In this document: positions 9,201 through 17,152 of the stretch, piece by piece
Numbering within the stretch: the first letter of the stretch is position 1
Layout: every line of letters starts with the position of its first letter
From: Cellvibrio sp. KY-GH-1
Lineage (GTDB): Bacteria > Pseudomonadota > Gammaproteobacteria > Pseudomonadales > Cellvibrionaceae
DNA length: 64,000 nucleotides
Direction: 5' to 3'
NCBI RefSeq assembly: GCF_008806975.1
Contig: NZ_CP031728.1
Location: forward strand, 3,865,501-3,929,500
Made by a program: the position numbers and the translations under genes
The notes under the pieces: generated by a model
Seen by the model: only the letters and a program-made list of their open reading frames with translations
The model's database searches: none
What the model was told of the DNA's origin: nothing

Positions 9201-9851
9201 AGCGGTTCCAGTTGCACAGAGGCTTCCACTGGGAGCGCTGGTGAAAAGGTCGCCATGGGACGCGCCACAAAGTCCATTAACAACACTGCCGCCGCCGGCA
9301 ATGGTCACTGTCTGCTGGGGAGCAGTATCTTTGGGCGTAACTAAGCCAGGCATCATCGAGTCAATCGGCATGGTGGTCATCAGCGCCGTGCTACTGCCGG
9401 AGTCAAAGTTGTAATTTCCGCCCGCAGAGGGATTGGTAATTCCGCTGATTACCACTTCTACCACTGTGTTCGCTGGAACATCCACCCCTCCGCCAATCAT
9501 GGTATTAACCGCAAAGCCTATGGTGTTACCTGAACCGTAGGCAGCACGACAAATGGCTGCACCGGGGCTCGGTGTAAGCGTCAGGGACACTAACTTGTCG
9601 CAGGCTGTGCCAGACCCATCTACGACAAAGTCACCTGGAAAAGTGACGTAAAACAGTGCTTCGTCTGCACCCACGTCTTGCGCAAGCGTATAGCTAAATG
9701 TGTAGTTCGATGGCTGGTTAGCACTGTTGTCTGCCGGTGTAACACTCACGCCAGTCAATGTGCCTGCGATACCCCCCTGGGCTGCCAGCATTACGCCGAC
9801 AGCAAGAGGCAATTTAACCAGCTGCTTGAGTCTGGAAAACACCATAGTCAT
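6264..9851 (-). CDS. Large secreted protein with InlB-like repeats
   Basis: The product has 1195 residues. It has a signal peptide (about 1-30), an N-terminal domain of about 155 residues, and a Cys-rich module at about 190-246 (CGASHGDLF...WTCTGSGGG type). About eight divergent repeats of around 70 residues span 247-840, each with GxxFxxWxGDC-like cores and paired cysteines. They resemble the divergent InlB B-repeat family seen in bacterial surface proteins. A Thr/Ser/Val-rich region (about 845-1070), a Gly-rich patch near 1087-1107 and a C-terminal tail follow. No membrane anchor or sorting signal is seen at the end. A second ATG two codons in is also possible. An adhesive or matrix role is likely but inferred only from the architecture. 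Confidence 0.85.
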   Translation of the reverse strand: MTMVFSRLKQLVKLPLAVGVMLAAQGGIAGTLTGVSVTPADNSANQPSNYTFSYTLAQDVGADEALFYVTFPGDFVVDGSGTACDKLVSLTLTPSPGAAICRAAYGSGNTIGFAVNTMIGGGVDVPANTVVEVVISGITNPSAGGNYNFDSGSSTALMTTMPIDSMMPGLVTPKDTAPQQTVTIAGGGSVVNGLCGASHGDLFTSAPSGSLCATGTASAVTAMSSSYDWTCTGSGGGTDATCSANKGYDLILSISPPSSGSIGCTSNPVIHGGNTTCTPTAGPGYTFNAWSNDCVGASCVLNNVTSSLNPQANFTLNQYAITTAVNPAPAGTATCTTNPVDHGSNTSCSYTTNAGYTFANWSGDCTGATCNLTGVTGAKSVTANFNLTPATYNITVNTSGSGTASCSPNPVNSGSNATCTASASTGNSFTGWTGDCTGGSCTLTAVAANKTVTANFAVNTYTISGSAAPAAGGSVSCSGSVSHGSSGSCTATANAGYKFTGWTGCPSAIENSCSFTNVTANQSVTANFTVGSYTVIPFAEPENAGVVECTSPVNYGSTGTCTATANAGYRVKEWFWPDCTGASCSFTINAETQIVSIAGRAYFELIPTFSVSTSVSPADSGRISCNSAILGEAGAICTAVANTGYRFKGWGGGCEGSELACTVLNNGGPVSVSATFEQGQSFTISASSQQIDGSTRALKPAGNAVFEDYISCSQDNPIFQGTTVTCSAHMLKSGFKAWGGGCSRVEGDKCVIENMTSDKHLVVYAGYLLKNDVVITPAGAGSVWCSKSSSDLFFISISTLQESCKAEANQGYKFVSYSAPICADGFCSGAEKINVNFEKVANTPAVICTNCNQSTTETFSASTKTATQTTTPDAQGNSTQTNVATTTNLQSGGITTSVNVNTQSSAGTVQLGGSVSTNDPNAQVVVNVGSTSLQTSNLTTGTTSTAVVTTAGTTINTVSIGAEVGTIQAASGLLVGIGQNTLGTSLTVTSSLTGTNLGTTSISGNAISTTSGNGSSLVRSTSQDNSTPTTTSYGASSITTMTTIGRSVITTVQTTGASVVAPTVSIASTQTASLISGAISGGLTSVGSGGFSPSGGSGGLGGGFGGGNLSVQVRAAGTFNPGNKPGLRKTAAEDDNAQAAIDITGGSLQSVQLYSDSIGLVEFFKPGSAAGSPQMTAFESTDESFSITLSYPAAN

Positions 9852-10058
9852 ACCTTACGTAAGTTGAAAAAATACGGTAGCGAGCCTTAACGATATAGAT
9901 ATACGCGCCAGCCTATCTATTGGTTATAACCAAACTATTGGTTTCGCCCGCTGAATAGCCTTCAGATTAGCAAACAATTATAAAGGTGCTAATTTTTGTG
10001 ACAGGGTTAACTAGATTTTTATCGCGGGTGTTTTGCGCAGAAACGGCAAACGAGGAAT

Positions 10059-10090
10059 AAAAAAGCCCCGGGAGTGAACGCGGGGCTTTT
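10059..10090 (-). terminator. Intrinsic terminator of the pectate lyase gene
   Basis: Ten-base arms AAAAGCCCCG (10061-10070) and CGGGGCTTTT (10081-10090) lie about 20 bases after the lyase stop codon on the minus strand. The arm itself supplies the T-run. Confidence 0.85.
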
Positions 10091-10112
10091 ACTAGAGTCT
10101 TGAAAAGACCTT

Positions 10113-12227
10113 TTATCGCGCCTGACAAGCAGGTTGAGCCAGCCCAAGCACGTAATACTTGTCTGCCGCCAAGGGCGAGTTATAGGGAATCTGCCCATAT
10201 TTACCGGCAGTAGCATTCACATATTTCACCAGATCCTGACCCGCCGCAAAACGCCAGCTGTTGATGGTGCTTTGTGATGCCGCGCTGTAGTTGCTGGCAA
10301 GATTCGCCACAGTACCGTTGGTTGCAGTCAACGCGGTTTGGGTCGATGGGGTTAAATTACACGCGGCATCACTGAACCACAGCAGGTTGCGATCATTACG
10401 GAAGTAACCGTCGCTAATGTCCTTAAACAAATTCGCGCTGATTTCCGCCAATGAGGCTTCCACTGTGCTCTTTTCCTGATGGGCTGCGTTCACCATAAAC
10501 ACACTGTCTTCCATCAATGCACTCGCGCCTACACGCAAACTCAGAATCTGGTTGCGATAGTTTACAAACACATTGTTGAACATATGGGTTTTGCCGTGGC
10601 GCAACAGCGGCACGCGGCGCAGGGTATTGCCGAGCAGCGTGTAGCTATCGTCGGTAGTGATAAACGCGTTGTTGTGCATGGTAGTAGTGATTTGGGTATC
10701 AATGGTGTGGCTATCGCTGGAGCCGTGCAGCACCGCGCGTTTCACGTTAATCAAACGGTTGAACGACATAGTCACATTGTGCGCGCCCACTTTCACATCA
10801 AAGGCCGAATCGCCGGTGGTGTCGAAGGTATTTTTGTGAATCCAGATATCGTGGGATGCGCCGGTGGATCGGATCATATCCGGGTCGCAGTAGTGATCTT
10901 CGGTATGGCCCGCACCCTGAAATTTAAGGTGGGTCATGATCACACTATTCGCTGTTTGCGTTGGCGTACCGGTTTGGTCTTTACCAATCGCAAAACCGCT
11001 GAACAGGAAGTAAGCCTCGCTGCCGCGACCATCGATGGTTTTGTTGGAGCCGATCACCGGGTTGCGAATCGGGTTGGTGGATTTGTTCATCGCGACATTA
11101 AAGAACTGGGTAATACAGTTAGCACTGCTCACGCCGTTTTTCGCACACCATTGGGTGTAATTCACGCACTCGGCTTCAGTCGCGCCGAGGATGGATTGCA
11201 CCGTCGGGTTGCTACAACCCAAACGATACATTCCAATTTCAGATGGCTGGGCGAATTGAACTTTGTCGAACACAATCCAGTTGTGCGCTTCGCCGGTAAT
11301 CGCATTCAGGAGTTGCTGCTCAACCGAGACGCTGGAATTTTTGGTGATGATGGTGAGTTTGCTGTTGCCGTTAGGGTCAAAACCGCCCAGCGCTTTTTCA
11401 CCATAACCGACGGGTTTACCCAGAGTTTTGGACAAACAGCTGACAATTTCCTGATCAGTTTTTAACGCGGTATCGCGCCAGTTCACCGAAGGATTGGTGG
11501 CCAACTGGATACAGGCGGCACTGATAGCCCCGTTATCCGCAATGGAAGATGCACTGCTGGACTTGCTCGATACAACACTGGAACTTGCCACTGAACTGCT
11601 AACAACTACCGCGCTGCTAGCCACTGACGATTTACTGCTGGTAGCCGGAGTACTGCTAGGTGTTGTTGATGATTTACTGCTCGCAGAGCTGCTCAGGATT
11701 GCAGACGATTTTGAGGAGCTGGTTAGCGCCACACTGGATGACGATTTGCTGGAAGAAGTCACAGTACCCGTTGCGTTATACACTTCAAATTCGGCAATGC
11801 CCGGCGCGCTGGTGGCATTCACAATCAGGTTAATTTTCTTGGACGAACGCGGGCCAACATTCACCACTTTTTGTGCACCAATGCCGGTGCCGCTGGCAAA
11901 GACGGTACCGCTGTCGTTATCTACCAACTGCCAGTTGGTAATTTTGCTGCCGCTTTCGCGCAGGATCACGGTATTAAAACTTACCGCACTGCCCCACTTC
12001 ACTGACACTCGTTGATTGCTGGTACCACTCGCCACCGACACGGTGGCTGTACTGCCATCGCGCACGAGTTTGGTGTTATCAAAGCCCGAGCCATCAGCAG
12101 CGGCGCTGGGGCCAGTGATTGCCAGGTTGGCGCCGAGCGTCTGCGCATGAAGGACGGTTGCCAATAAACTAACAGCCATAAATGCCGCGCACTGGCCGGC
12201 ACGGCGAGAAAAATGTTTGGAATTCAT
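10113..12227 (-). CDS. Secreted pectate lyase, PL1 family, with carbohydrate-binding-like N-terminus
   Basis: Predicted to cleave polygalacturonate by calcium-dependent beta-elimination outside the cell. The 704-residue product has a signal peptide (about 1-28) and a discoidin/CBM32-like beta-sandwich (about 29-155) that may bind polysaccharide. A poly-serine linker (about 155-235) leads to a PL1 parallel beta-helix (about 245-640). Lyase features are HDIWIHKNTFD, SAFDVKVGAHNVTMSFN and RRVPLLRHGKTHMFNN (about 535-550), the last holding the expected catalytic arginine. AAGG lies eight bases before the ATG. The gene stands alone with its own terminator. The serine linker is typical of Cellvibrio and Saccharophagus plant-wall enzymes. 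Confidence 0.92.
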   Translation of the reverse strand: MNSKHFSRRAGQCAAFMAVSLLATVLHAQTLGANLAITGPSAAADGSGFDNTKLVRDGSTATVSVASGTSNQRVSVKWGSAVSFNTVILRESGSKITNWQLVDNDSGTVFASGTGIGAQKVVNVGPRSSKKINLIVNATSAPGIAEFEVYNATGTVTSSSKSSSSVALTSSSKSSAILSSSASSKSSTTPSSTPATSSKSSVASSAVVVSSSVASSSVVSSKSSSASSIADNGAISAACIQLATNPSVNWRDTALKTDQEIVSCLSKTLGKPVGYGEKALGGFDPNGNSKLTIITKNSSVSVEQQLLNAITGEAHNWIVFDKVQFAQPSEIGMYRLGCSNPTVQSILGATEAECVNYTQWCAKNGVSSANCITQFFNVAMNKSTNPIRNPVIGSNKTIDGRGSEAYFLFSGFAIGKDQTGTPTQTANSVIMTHLKFQGAGHTEDHYCDPDMIRSTGASHDIWIHKNTFDTTGDSAFDVKVGAHNVTMSFNRLINVKRAVLHGSSDSHTIDTQITTTMHNNAFITTDDSYTLLGNTLRRVPLLRHGKTHMFNNVFVNYRNQILSLRVGASALMEDSVFMVNAAHQEKSTVEASLAEISANLFKDISDGYFRNDRNLLWFSDAACNLTPSTQTALTATNGTVANLASNYSAASQSTINSWRFAAGQDLVKYVNATAGKYGQIPYNSPLAADKYYVLGLAQPACQAR

Positions 12228-12578
12228 GTGGATTACCTTGTCGTAGCTCTATCGTTGTTATTCGGATTTTTTTGCAACACAAAACGCCTGCAAAGCGCAG
12301 GGATAAAGACCGAAAACACCGATACGCCGCAAGGCGCGCTGGCTGCTGAACGCCATTCCACAACAGATTGGATTGGAAAAAATGCAGCACTTATTAGAAA
12401 TCACTGACTTAGGGAATAACCGGGGGATGAACTGCTAAATCACGCATCCCGACTGCGACCTTATTGTTTTAATCGCCGCAATCAGCGGGAGAATAGTGCT
12501 CGCCCAACCCTCCGGCGTCAAGCGAGATATCTACCTGAAACAGCATTTAGCGAGATAATTTTTCTATTTTTTAGCGAA
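12228..12578. other. Intergenic region upstream of the pectate lyase gene
   Basis: About 350 bases without a convincing gene. It must hold the minus-strand lyase promoter. Short frames here lack ribosome binding sites and family features. I checked it for a cyclic-di-GMP-type riboswitch core and saw none. Confidence 0.5.
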
Positions 12579-12620
12579 AAAACGATTACATTTTTTACCT
12601 AAATTTAATGTAATCGTTTT
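12579..12620 (-). terminator. Stem-loop downstream of the zinc-ribbon protein gene
   Basis: The arms AAAACGATTACAT (12579-12591) and ATGTAATCGTTTT (12608-12620) form a perfect 13-base stem about 15 bases after the stop codon at 12636. The stem is AT-rich. On the minus strand it ends in TTTT, so it is likely a terminator. Confidence 0.65.
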
Positions 12621-12635
12621 ATTAATTTTAAACGA

Positions 12636-13757
12636 TTAAAGCGAAATATCTGCACGAACCAGCGTGTTATCGCGCAAAACCAAGCCCCGCGGGCTAATCG
12701 CATAGGCCAACTCATCGAACGCCTGCTGTGCAAGATGGCTGGCCGAGTGAAGGCCGCTAAGGTCTCCTTCTCGTGCAATCAGCACCATGTCTCTTGCTGC
12801 AATAAAAATCACAGGCACACCCGCAATCTGTTCAGCAATCGCGTTAATTTGATTGGGCAGCAATACCACTGAGGCATCATAATTCCCATCAACCCGAAAC
12901 CGGAATACATCACCATTGCCGCGTGTATCCAACTGCTCAAGTCGCGCTTGACGCTGCTCAAAGTATACTTTGAGCGACTCACTGCTCAAGTGACGCAAGC
13001 TTTCTACAGGCAAATTCAACGTCTGCCGCTCATCTTCATTCAGAAAGCGCATACCTGCCGCAGAATCCAGTACATAGCAAATAAAAAGCTCTTCATTGAG
13101 CGGCTCACAAATGAAAGGCAAAGCGTCTGATGAAATTCCCACCGCACCCAGTTGCTCTTTAGTTGCCGCAATAAACCCTGCCGAACGAACAACCGCCAAT
13201 AGCACTTGGCTTTCATTCGCTTGAGGTTGACTGACCATTTCTGCCAAGCTGGCCAACTTCTCTCCAATCACAGTATCGAGCGAACGGCTACCGGACGTGT
13301 AGGCTTGATAAGCATTTCCCAAAAAGGAATTAGTTTCCATTCCGTTCAAGTTTGTAATTTTGATATTCAATTCATCGAGCTGGGTGACTTGAACAGCGGG
13401 AAATTGAGTTTTCAATGCTTTGACAAAGTACTCAAGAAATTGTTGCTTAGGTAAGACTGTTACCAACGAACGATAACCGCCCGCACGATATCCAACGAAG
13501 CAACCCAAAATAACGGGTATACAAACCAAGAGTAGCAACTTAAGTTGATCATGCTTAACGCTCAAACCGAAACTAAAAATTCCAACCGCCGCCACGGCTA
13601 TCATAGCAACACCAATTGTGATTATGATGAGCCAGCTAACCGCATCAGCTTTAAGTTGCATTCCACAATGTACACACCGGCATGCCAATGAATTGAGTCC
13701 ATTACACCAAGCGCCAAACGAAATCGGTCGATGCTGACAAAGGGGGCAGTTTTTCAT
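12636..13757 (-). CDS. Zinc-ribbon membrane protein with DUF1444-like C-terminal domain
   Basis: The product has 373 residues. The N-terminus has a probable zinc ribbon (CPLC at 4-7, then CRCVHC at about 26-31). Two hydrophobic segments (about 42-64 and 72-90) would place the rest in one compartment. The remaining 280 residues resemble the DUF1444/YtpQ family, with a pattern of the form LNEELFICYVLDSAAGMRFL and LNLPVESLRHLSSESLK. The function of that family is unknown. The gene is alone on its strand before norR, with a stem-loop after it. The DUF1444 assignment rests on remembered sequence pattern, not on a search. Confidence 0.7.
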   Translation of the reverse strand: MKNCPLCQHRPISFGAWCNGLNSLACRCVHCGMQLKADAVSWLIIITIGVAMIAVAAVGIFSFGLSVKHDQLKLLLLVCIPVILGCFVGYRAGGYRSLVTVLPKQQFLEYFVKALKTQFPAVQVTQLDELNIKITNLNGMETNSFLGNAYQAYTSGSRSLDTVIGEKLASLAEMVSQPQANESQVLLAVVRSAGFIAATKEQLGAVGISSDALPFICEPLNEELFICYVLDSAAGMRFLNEDERQTLNLPVESLRHLSSESLKVYFEQRQARLEQLDTRGNGDVFRFRVDGNYDASVVLLPNQINAIAEQIAGVPVIFIAARDMVLIAREGDLSGLHSASHLAQQAFDELAYAISPRGLVLRDNTLVRADISL

Positions 13758-13823
13758 ATTTCATCCTAAGTTAGGTTTAGAGATTGACTTTATTTTTGGC
13801 CGAGCGAATACAACTGGAAAAAC

Positions 13824-15398
13824 TCACGTTCCAGCTTCATGCATTAATATTTTTTCCACTTTTATATTAAGCCGCTTGGCGATGCGCGCCAGGTTGGATC
13901 TATCCAACGTTAACAGCTCGGCGGCTTTCGTCCAGTTACCTTGCGCGGCATTAAGCGCTTCGATAATTTTTTCGCGCTGGAAGTTTTCGCTGGCGAGTTT
14001 TAACGAATAGGGAGCCAAAGCGGCTTTGGCTTTTTTGATCACCTGGGGTGTGGTGATTTCCAATGCGAGATGGCGAGGTTGGAGTTCGATAATCTTGTCG
14101 CTGGCTGCCGGGTCTTCCGCGCGCGCTTTTAATGCGGCGCGGCTAATCAAATGCTCAAGCTCGCGCGCATTGCCGGGCCAGGAATAATTCATCAGCGCCT
14201 GTTCACTTTGCGGCGCGAGTTTTAGTTGGCGCAGGCGCAATTTGCGCGCGGTGCTCTCCAAAAAATATCCTGCTAATAACAGCACATCCTCTTCGCGCTC
14301 ACTCAGTGGCGGGACGGTTATAGGATAGACGCTCAGGCGATGAAATAAATCGCTGCGAAAATGGCCCTGCTCCACTTCCTGTTTTAAATTGCGATTGGTC
14401 GCCGCTATTACGCGCACATTCACCCGCTCAACCTGATCCTGCCCCACCGGTTGGATTTCGCCGCTCTGCAAGGCGCGCAATAATTTGCTTTGAATGCTCA
14501 GCGGCAATTCTCCGACTTCATCCAAAAATAAAGTGCCGCCATTGGCCAGTTGAAATTTTCCGGCGCGATATTTTTCCGCGCCGGTGAAGGCGCCTTTGGT
14601 GTGACCGAATAATTCTGCTTCGGCGAGTGTCTCTGGCAGTGATGCGCAATTCACATGCACCAATGGCTGATGATTGCGATTGGATAAACGATGCAAATTG
14701 CGCGCAACCAATTCTTTGCCTACGCCCGTCTCACCTTGAATTAATACGGTGTAATCGGAGTTGGCGACCAAATTCACTTCCGCACGCAGTTGCTCCATAG
14801 CGGCGCTGCGGCCGATCATTTCGCCGCCCTCGCGCGACAATGCTTCCGAGGTTAACTCTTGCAATACGTCCTGATTGTGACGCGCAGCCAATTCCAATTG
14901 GCTGATGTGAAACGCGGTTTTCAAACTGGCTGCCGACATTGCGCTGATGACATCCAGCGTGCGTGCGGGAATCTGGTTAAACACGTCGGGCGTGAGACTG
15001 TCGAGCGTGACTACGCCGATCAATTGCTCATCGGAATAAAGTGGCAAACCCATACAGGCATGCACCGGCAGGTTGCCGGTGTGGGCGAGCAATAGTCCGT
15101 CGTAGGGGTCGGGCTCGGGCGCATCGGCAGAAAAACGCAGCGGGTGGCGCGAGCTGCAGATTTTTTCCAGGCGCGGATGTTCCTGAATGCGAAAGCGGCG
15201 CCCAAGGGTCTCGGCCGCCAAACCCTGAATCGCCAGCGGTTCCAGCACCTTGTCGTTAAACGCCAGCAGGGCTACAGCATCGCAGCGAATCGCTTTGCGA
15301 ATACTGGTCAACAGGCGGTCAAAGCGATCGTGGTTGCTTAAACTGCTGGCCAGATCCAGCGCCACTTCCACCAGTAAAGTCGTATTAAATTCGGCCAT
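13824..15398 (-). CDS. norR: Nitric oxide-sensing sigma-54 activator NorR
   Basis: Enhancer-binding protein that senses NO through a non-haem iron GAF domain and activates sigma-54 promoters. The 524-residue product has a GAF domain (about 20-170) and an AAA+ domain with Walker A GETGVGKE (about 219-226) and the sigma-54 contact loop GAFTGA (about 268-273). A Fis-type helix-turn-helix lies at the C-terminus (NWTKAAELLTLDRSNLARI). The ATG at 15398 (AAGGGG about six bases upstream) is chosen over a TTG eight codons earlier. The gene is divergent from the small membrane-protein gene, nnrS and hmp, and three matching binding sites lie in between. It may equally be called FhpR, as in Pseudomonas, because its target is a flavohaemoprotein. 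Confidence 0.95.
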   Translation of the reverse strand: MAEFNTTLLVEVALDLASSLSNHDRFDRLLTSIRKAIRCDAVALLAFNDKVLEPLAIQGLAAETLGRRFRIQEHPRLEKICSSRHPLRFSADAPEPDPYDGLLLAHTGNLPVHACMGLPLYSDEQLIGVVTLDSLTPDVFNQIPARTLDVISAMSAASLKTAFHISQLELAARHNQDVLQELTSEALSREGGEMIGRSAAMEQLRAEVNLVANSDYTVLIQGETGVGKELVARNLHRLSNRNHQPLVHVNCASLPETLAEAELFGHTKGAFTGAEKYRAGKFQLANGGTLFLDEVGELPLSIQSKLLRALQSGEIQPVGQDQVERVNVRVIAATNRNLKQEVEQGHFRSDLFHRLSVYPITVPPLSEREEDVLLLAGYFLESTARKLRLRQLKLAPQSEQALMNYSWPGNARELEHLISRAALKARAEDPAASDKIIELQPRHLALEITTPQVIKKAKAALAPYSLKLASENFQREKIIEALNAAQGNWTKAAELLTLDRSNLARIAKRLNIKVEKILMHEAGT

Positions 15399-15466
15399 AA
15401 ACACCCCTTGGCAAGGTCGCAATGGGGTTCATTATTCAGCAGTTGCAGTCAGATGTATACATAGCT

Positions 15467-15520
15467 GTCGATTTGACCTTTGCGTGTCATTCTGACAACA
15501 AAACATCAGGTCATAATGAC
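15467..15520 (+). promoter_or_regulatory. Three NorR binding sites (GT-N7-AC)
   Basis: Three copies of the NorR core are present: GTCGATTTGAC (15467-15477), GTCATTCTGAC (15486-15496) and GTCATAATGAC (15510-15520). The last is a perfect dyad. Start-to-start distances are 19 and 24 bases. Three enhancer sites upstream of a sigma-54 promoter is the arrangement known for norVW of Escherichia coli. They lie 58 to 112 bases upstream of the -24 element. Confidence 0.88.
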
Positions 15521-15577
15521 ACATATTAGAATCTCGAAAATAATTTAACTTATTGTTTTTAATCGATAATTTATCAA

Positions 15578-15593
15578 TGGCATAAGCACTGCA
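15578..15593 (+). promoter_or_regulatory. Sigma-54 promoter of the NO-detoxification operon
   Basis: TGGCAT-N6-TGCA with the invariant GG (15579-15580) and GC (15591-15592) ten bases apart, as sigma-54 RNA polymerase requires. Transcription would start near 15603, about 28 bases before the ATG of the small membrane-protein gene. It fits the NorR sites upstream. Confidence 0.85.
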
Positions 15594-15630
15594 ATAACAC
15601 TCCCAGTACATCCACACCGGGAGTTTCACC

Positions 15631-15879
15631 ATGACTTTTTACGACTTGTTTGAGCGCGAACAGGGACAGATGCTGCTGCGCTACTCCAGCCTGGGCCTGT
15701 TGGCATCTACCAGTGTATTTCTGCTCAGCATCGCGCTTTGCTATCCATTTGCCGCCAATTTTCCACTCGGCGTGTAGCTCGCTGGCCACCTGTTGATGCT
15801 CGCCGCCGGCGTGCTGATCAAGATCACCTACCTGCTGCGTTGTGTCGCCCAGCATGCCCTGCACCGCGAGGTAGGCTGA
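15631..15879 (+). pseudogene. Small two-helix membrane protein gene interrupted by an amber codon
   Basis: From the ATG at 15631 the frame reads 48 codons and meets TAG at 15775-15777. It then continues without further interruption for 33 codons to TGA at 15877-15879, one base before the nnrS ATG. The first part has a hydrophobic helix (about residues 18-42, LGLLASTSVFLLSIAL). The part after TAG has a second one (GHLLMLAAGVLIKITYLL). Together they would make an 82-residue protein with two membrane segments, of the kind I recall as a small gene ahead of nnrS in related bacteria. TAG could derive from CAG by one change. An ATG at 15796 could allow restart. Either a nonsense mutation or amber readthrough is possible. 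Confidence 0.75.
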
Positions 15880-15880
15880 G

Positions 15881-17119
15881 ATGAAATCAGTCCCGCTCTC
15901 CCGGATGCGCGCGTACTGGCAACGTCTACAGGTTTTGCTTACCGGCAGCGCGCTGCTATCCCAAGCCTTCCGGTCATTTTTTCTGGCCAGCGCCAGCTAC
16001 GCCTTGCTCGCGATGATCCTATGGCTGCTGACTCTGAGCGGCGAGCTGCAATGGCGGGCTGCGTTGAATCCGGTAGTCTGGCACGCCCACGAAATGTTGT
16101 TCGGCTTTGGCGCCACGGTGCTGAACGGGTTTCTTCTCACCGCCGCCAAACACTGGACCGGCCTCAACCCGATTTCCAGCTGCCAGTTGCTAGTGTCCGT
16201 CTCGCTCTGGTTGGCGGCGCGCGCATTGCTCGCCCTGAGCTTACTGGCGAGCGAGCTTAATTCCGCACTCTGGGTAGCAGCCAGTGCGGTGCTGGAATCC
16301 TGTTGGTGGATCCTGTCCATCGCGCTGCTCGCACGCGTGATTACCCAGGCAAAAAATTATCACAACTATCTGCTGCTGCCGCTGTTACTGGTGTTGATGA
16401 TGTTGGATAACGCCATCCTCTGGTTGGATTTATCCGCGCAGGATTCTCAAGCGCTGCAATTAACTCACACCAGCCTGTTGGTATTTGTGGTGATTATCGG
16501 CATTGTCGGCGGCCGCGTGATTCCGTTTTTTGCCGCGCGTGCGCTGAGCAACTTTCCCGCACCACCCATGCCAGTAGTGAATCGCTTGATTCTGATTATT
16601 TCGCTGTGTGGTTTGGCGAGTTACAGCCTCGGCATTTTTTATTCCCTGGCGATTCCCGGCTATGGATTTTTTTATGCGCTGGCGGTGTTGCATTTCTATC
16701 GTTTGTATCACTGGTTGGATCGCAGACTATTCGCGCAGCCGATGCTTTGGTCGCTGCTGCTCGCCTATTTTTTTACCGCGTTGGGTTTGGCGCTGATTGG
16801 TGCCAGTTTGCAAAATCCAGCTATCTCACTCGGTAATGCCCTGCACCTGATCACCATAGGTGCTCTGGGGTTAATGATGCTCTCGATGATGGCGAGGGTT
16901 TCGCTCGGCCATACCAATCGCAGCATTGTTGCCACTCACTCCCTAGTCTTCGCGTTTGTTTGCCTGCTGCTCGCGGCAGTAACACGCGCATTCGGCGCCC
17001 TGCTGTTTCCCGAACTGATTTTTTTGCTCTCGTTAGTCAGCGGCATTTTATGGTCAACCGCGTTTCTGATTTTTATCAAAAACTTTTACCCGATTTTAAT
17101 TTCACCCCGGTTAGTTTAA
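15881..17119 (+). CDS. nnrS: NnrS family haem- and copper-containing membrane protein
   Basis: Polytopic inner-membrane protein of 412 residues with about 12 hydrophobic segments. NnrS proteins bind haem and copper and protect cells against nitrosative stress; the exact reaction is not settled. Family features include the HAHEMLFGFGATVLNGFLLTA region (about 66-86), VGGRVIPFFAARAL, and HLITIGALGLMMLSMMARVSLGHT near 315-345, with conserved histidines as likely ligands. It starts one base after the stop of the interrupted small gene and is followed by hmp 33 bases later. It is placed under NorR and sigma-54 control by the upstream promoter. Confidence 0.95.
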   Translation: MKSVPLSRMRAYWQRLQVLLTGSALLSQAFRSFFLASASYALLAMILWLLTLSGELQWRAALNPVVWHAHEMLFGFGATVLNGFLLTAAKHWTGLNPISSCQLLVSVSLWLAARALLALSLLASELNSALWVAASAVLESCWWILSIALLARVITQAKNYHNYLLLPLLLVLMMLDNAILWLDLSAQDSQALQLTHTSLLVFVVIIGIVGGRVIPFFAARALSNFPAPPMPVVNRLILIISLCGLASYSLGIFYSLAIPGYGFFYALAVLHFYRLYHWLDRRLFAQPMLWSLLLAYFFTALGLALIGASLQNPAISLGNALHLITIGALGLMMLSMMARVSLGHTNRSIVATHSLVFAFVCLLLAAVTRAFGALLFPELIFLLSLVSGILWSTAFLIFIKNFYPILISPRLV

Positions 17120-17152
17120 TCGGATTCATTTGTTGTTAAAGGAGACTCACCC

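Noticed and set aside
10479..11465. 328-codon plus-strand open frame opposite the pectate lyase
   Set aside because: Shadow of the lyase reading frame; composition (many His, Val, Gly) is typical of antisense of this gene.
12240..12420. Riboswitch upstream of the pectate lyase gene
   Set aside because: No conserved core of a known riboswitch class could be aligned by eye.
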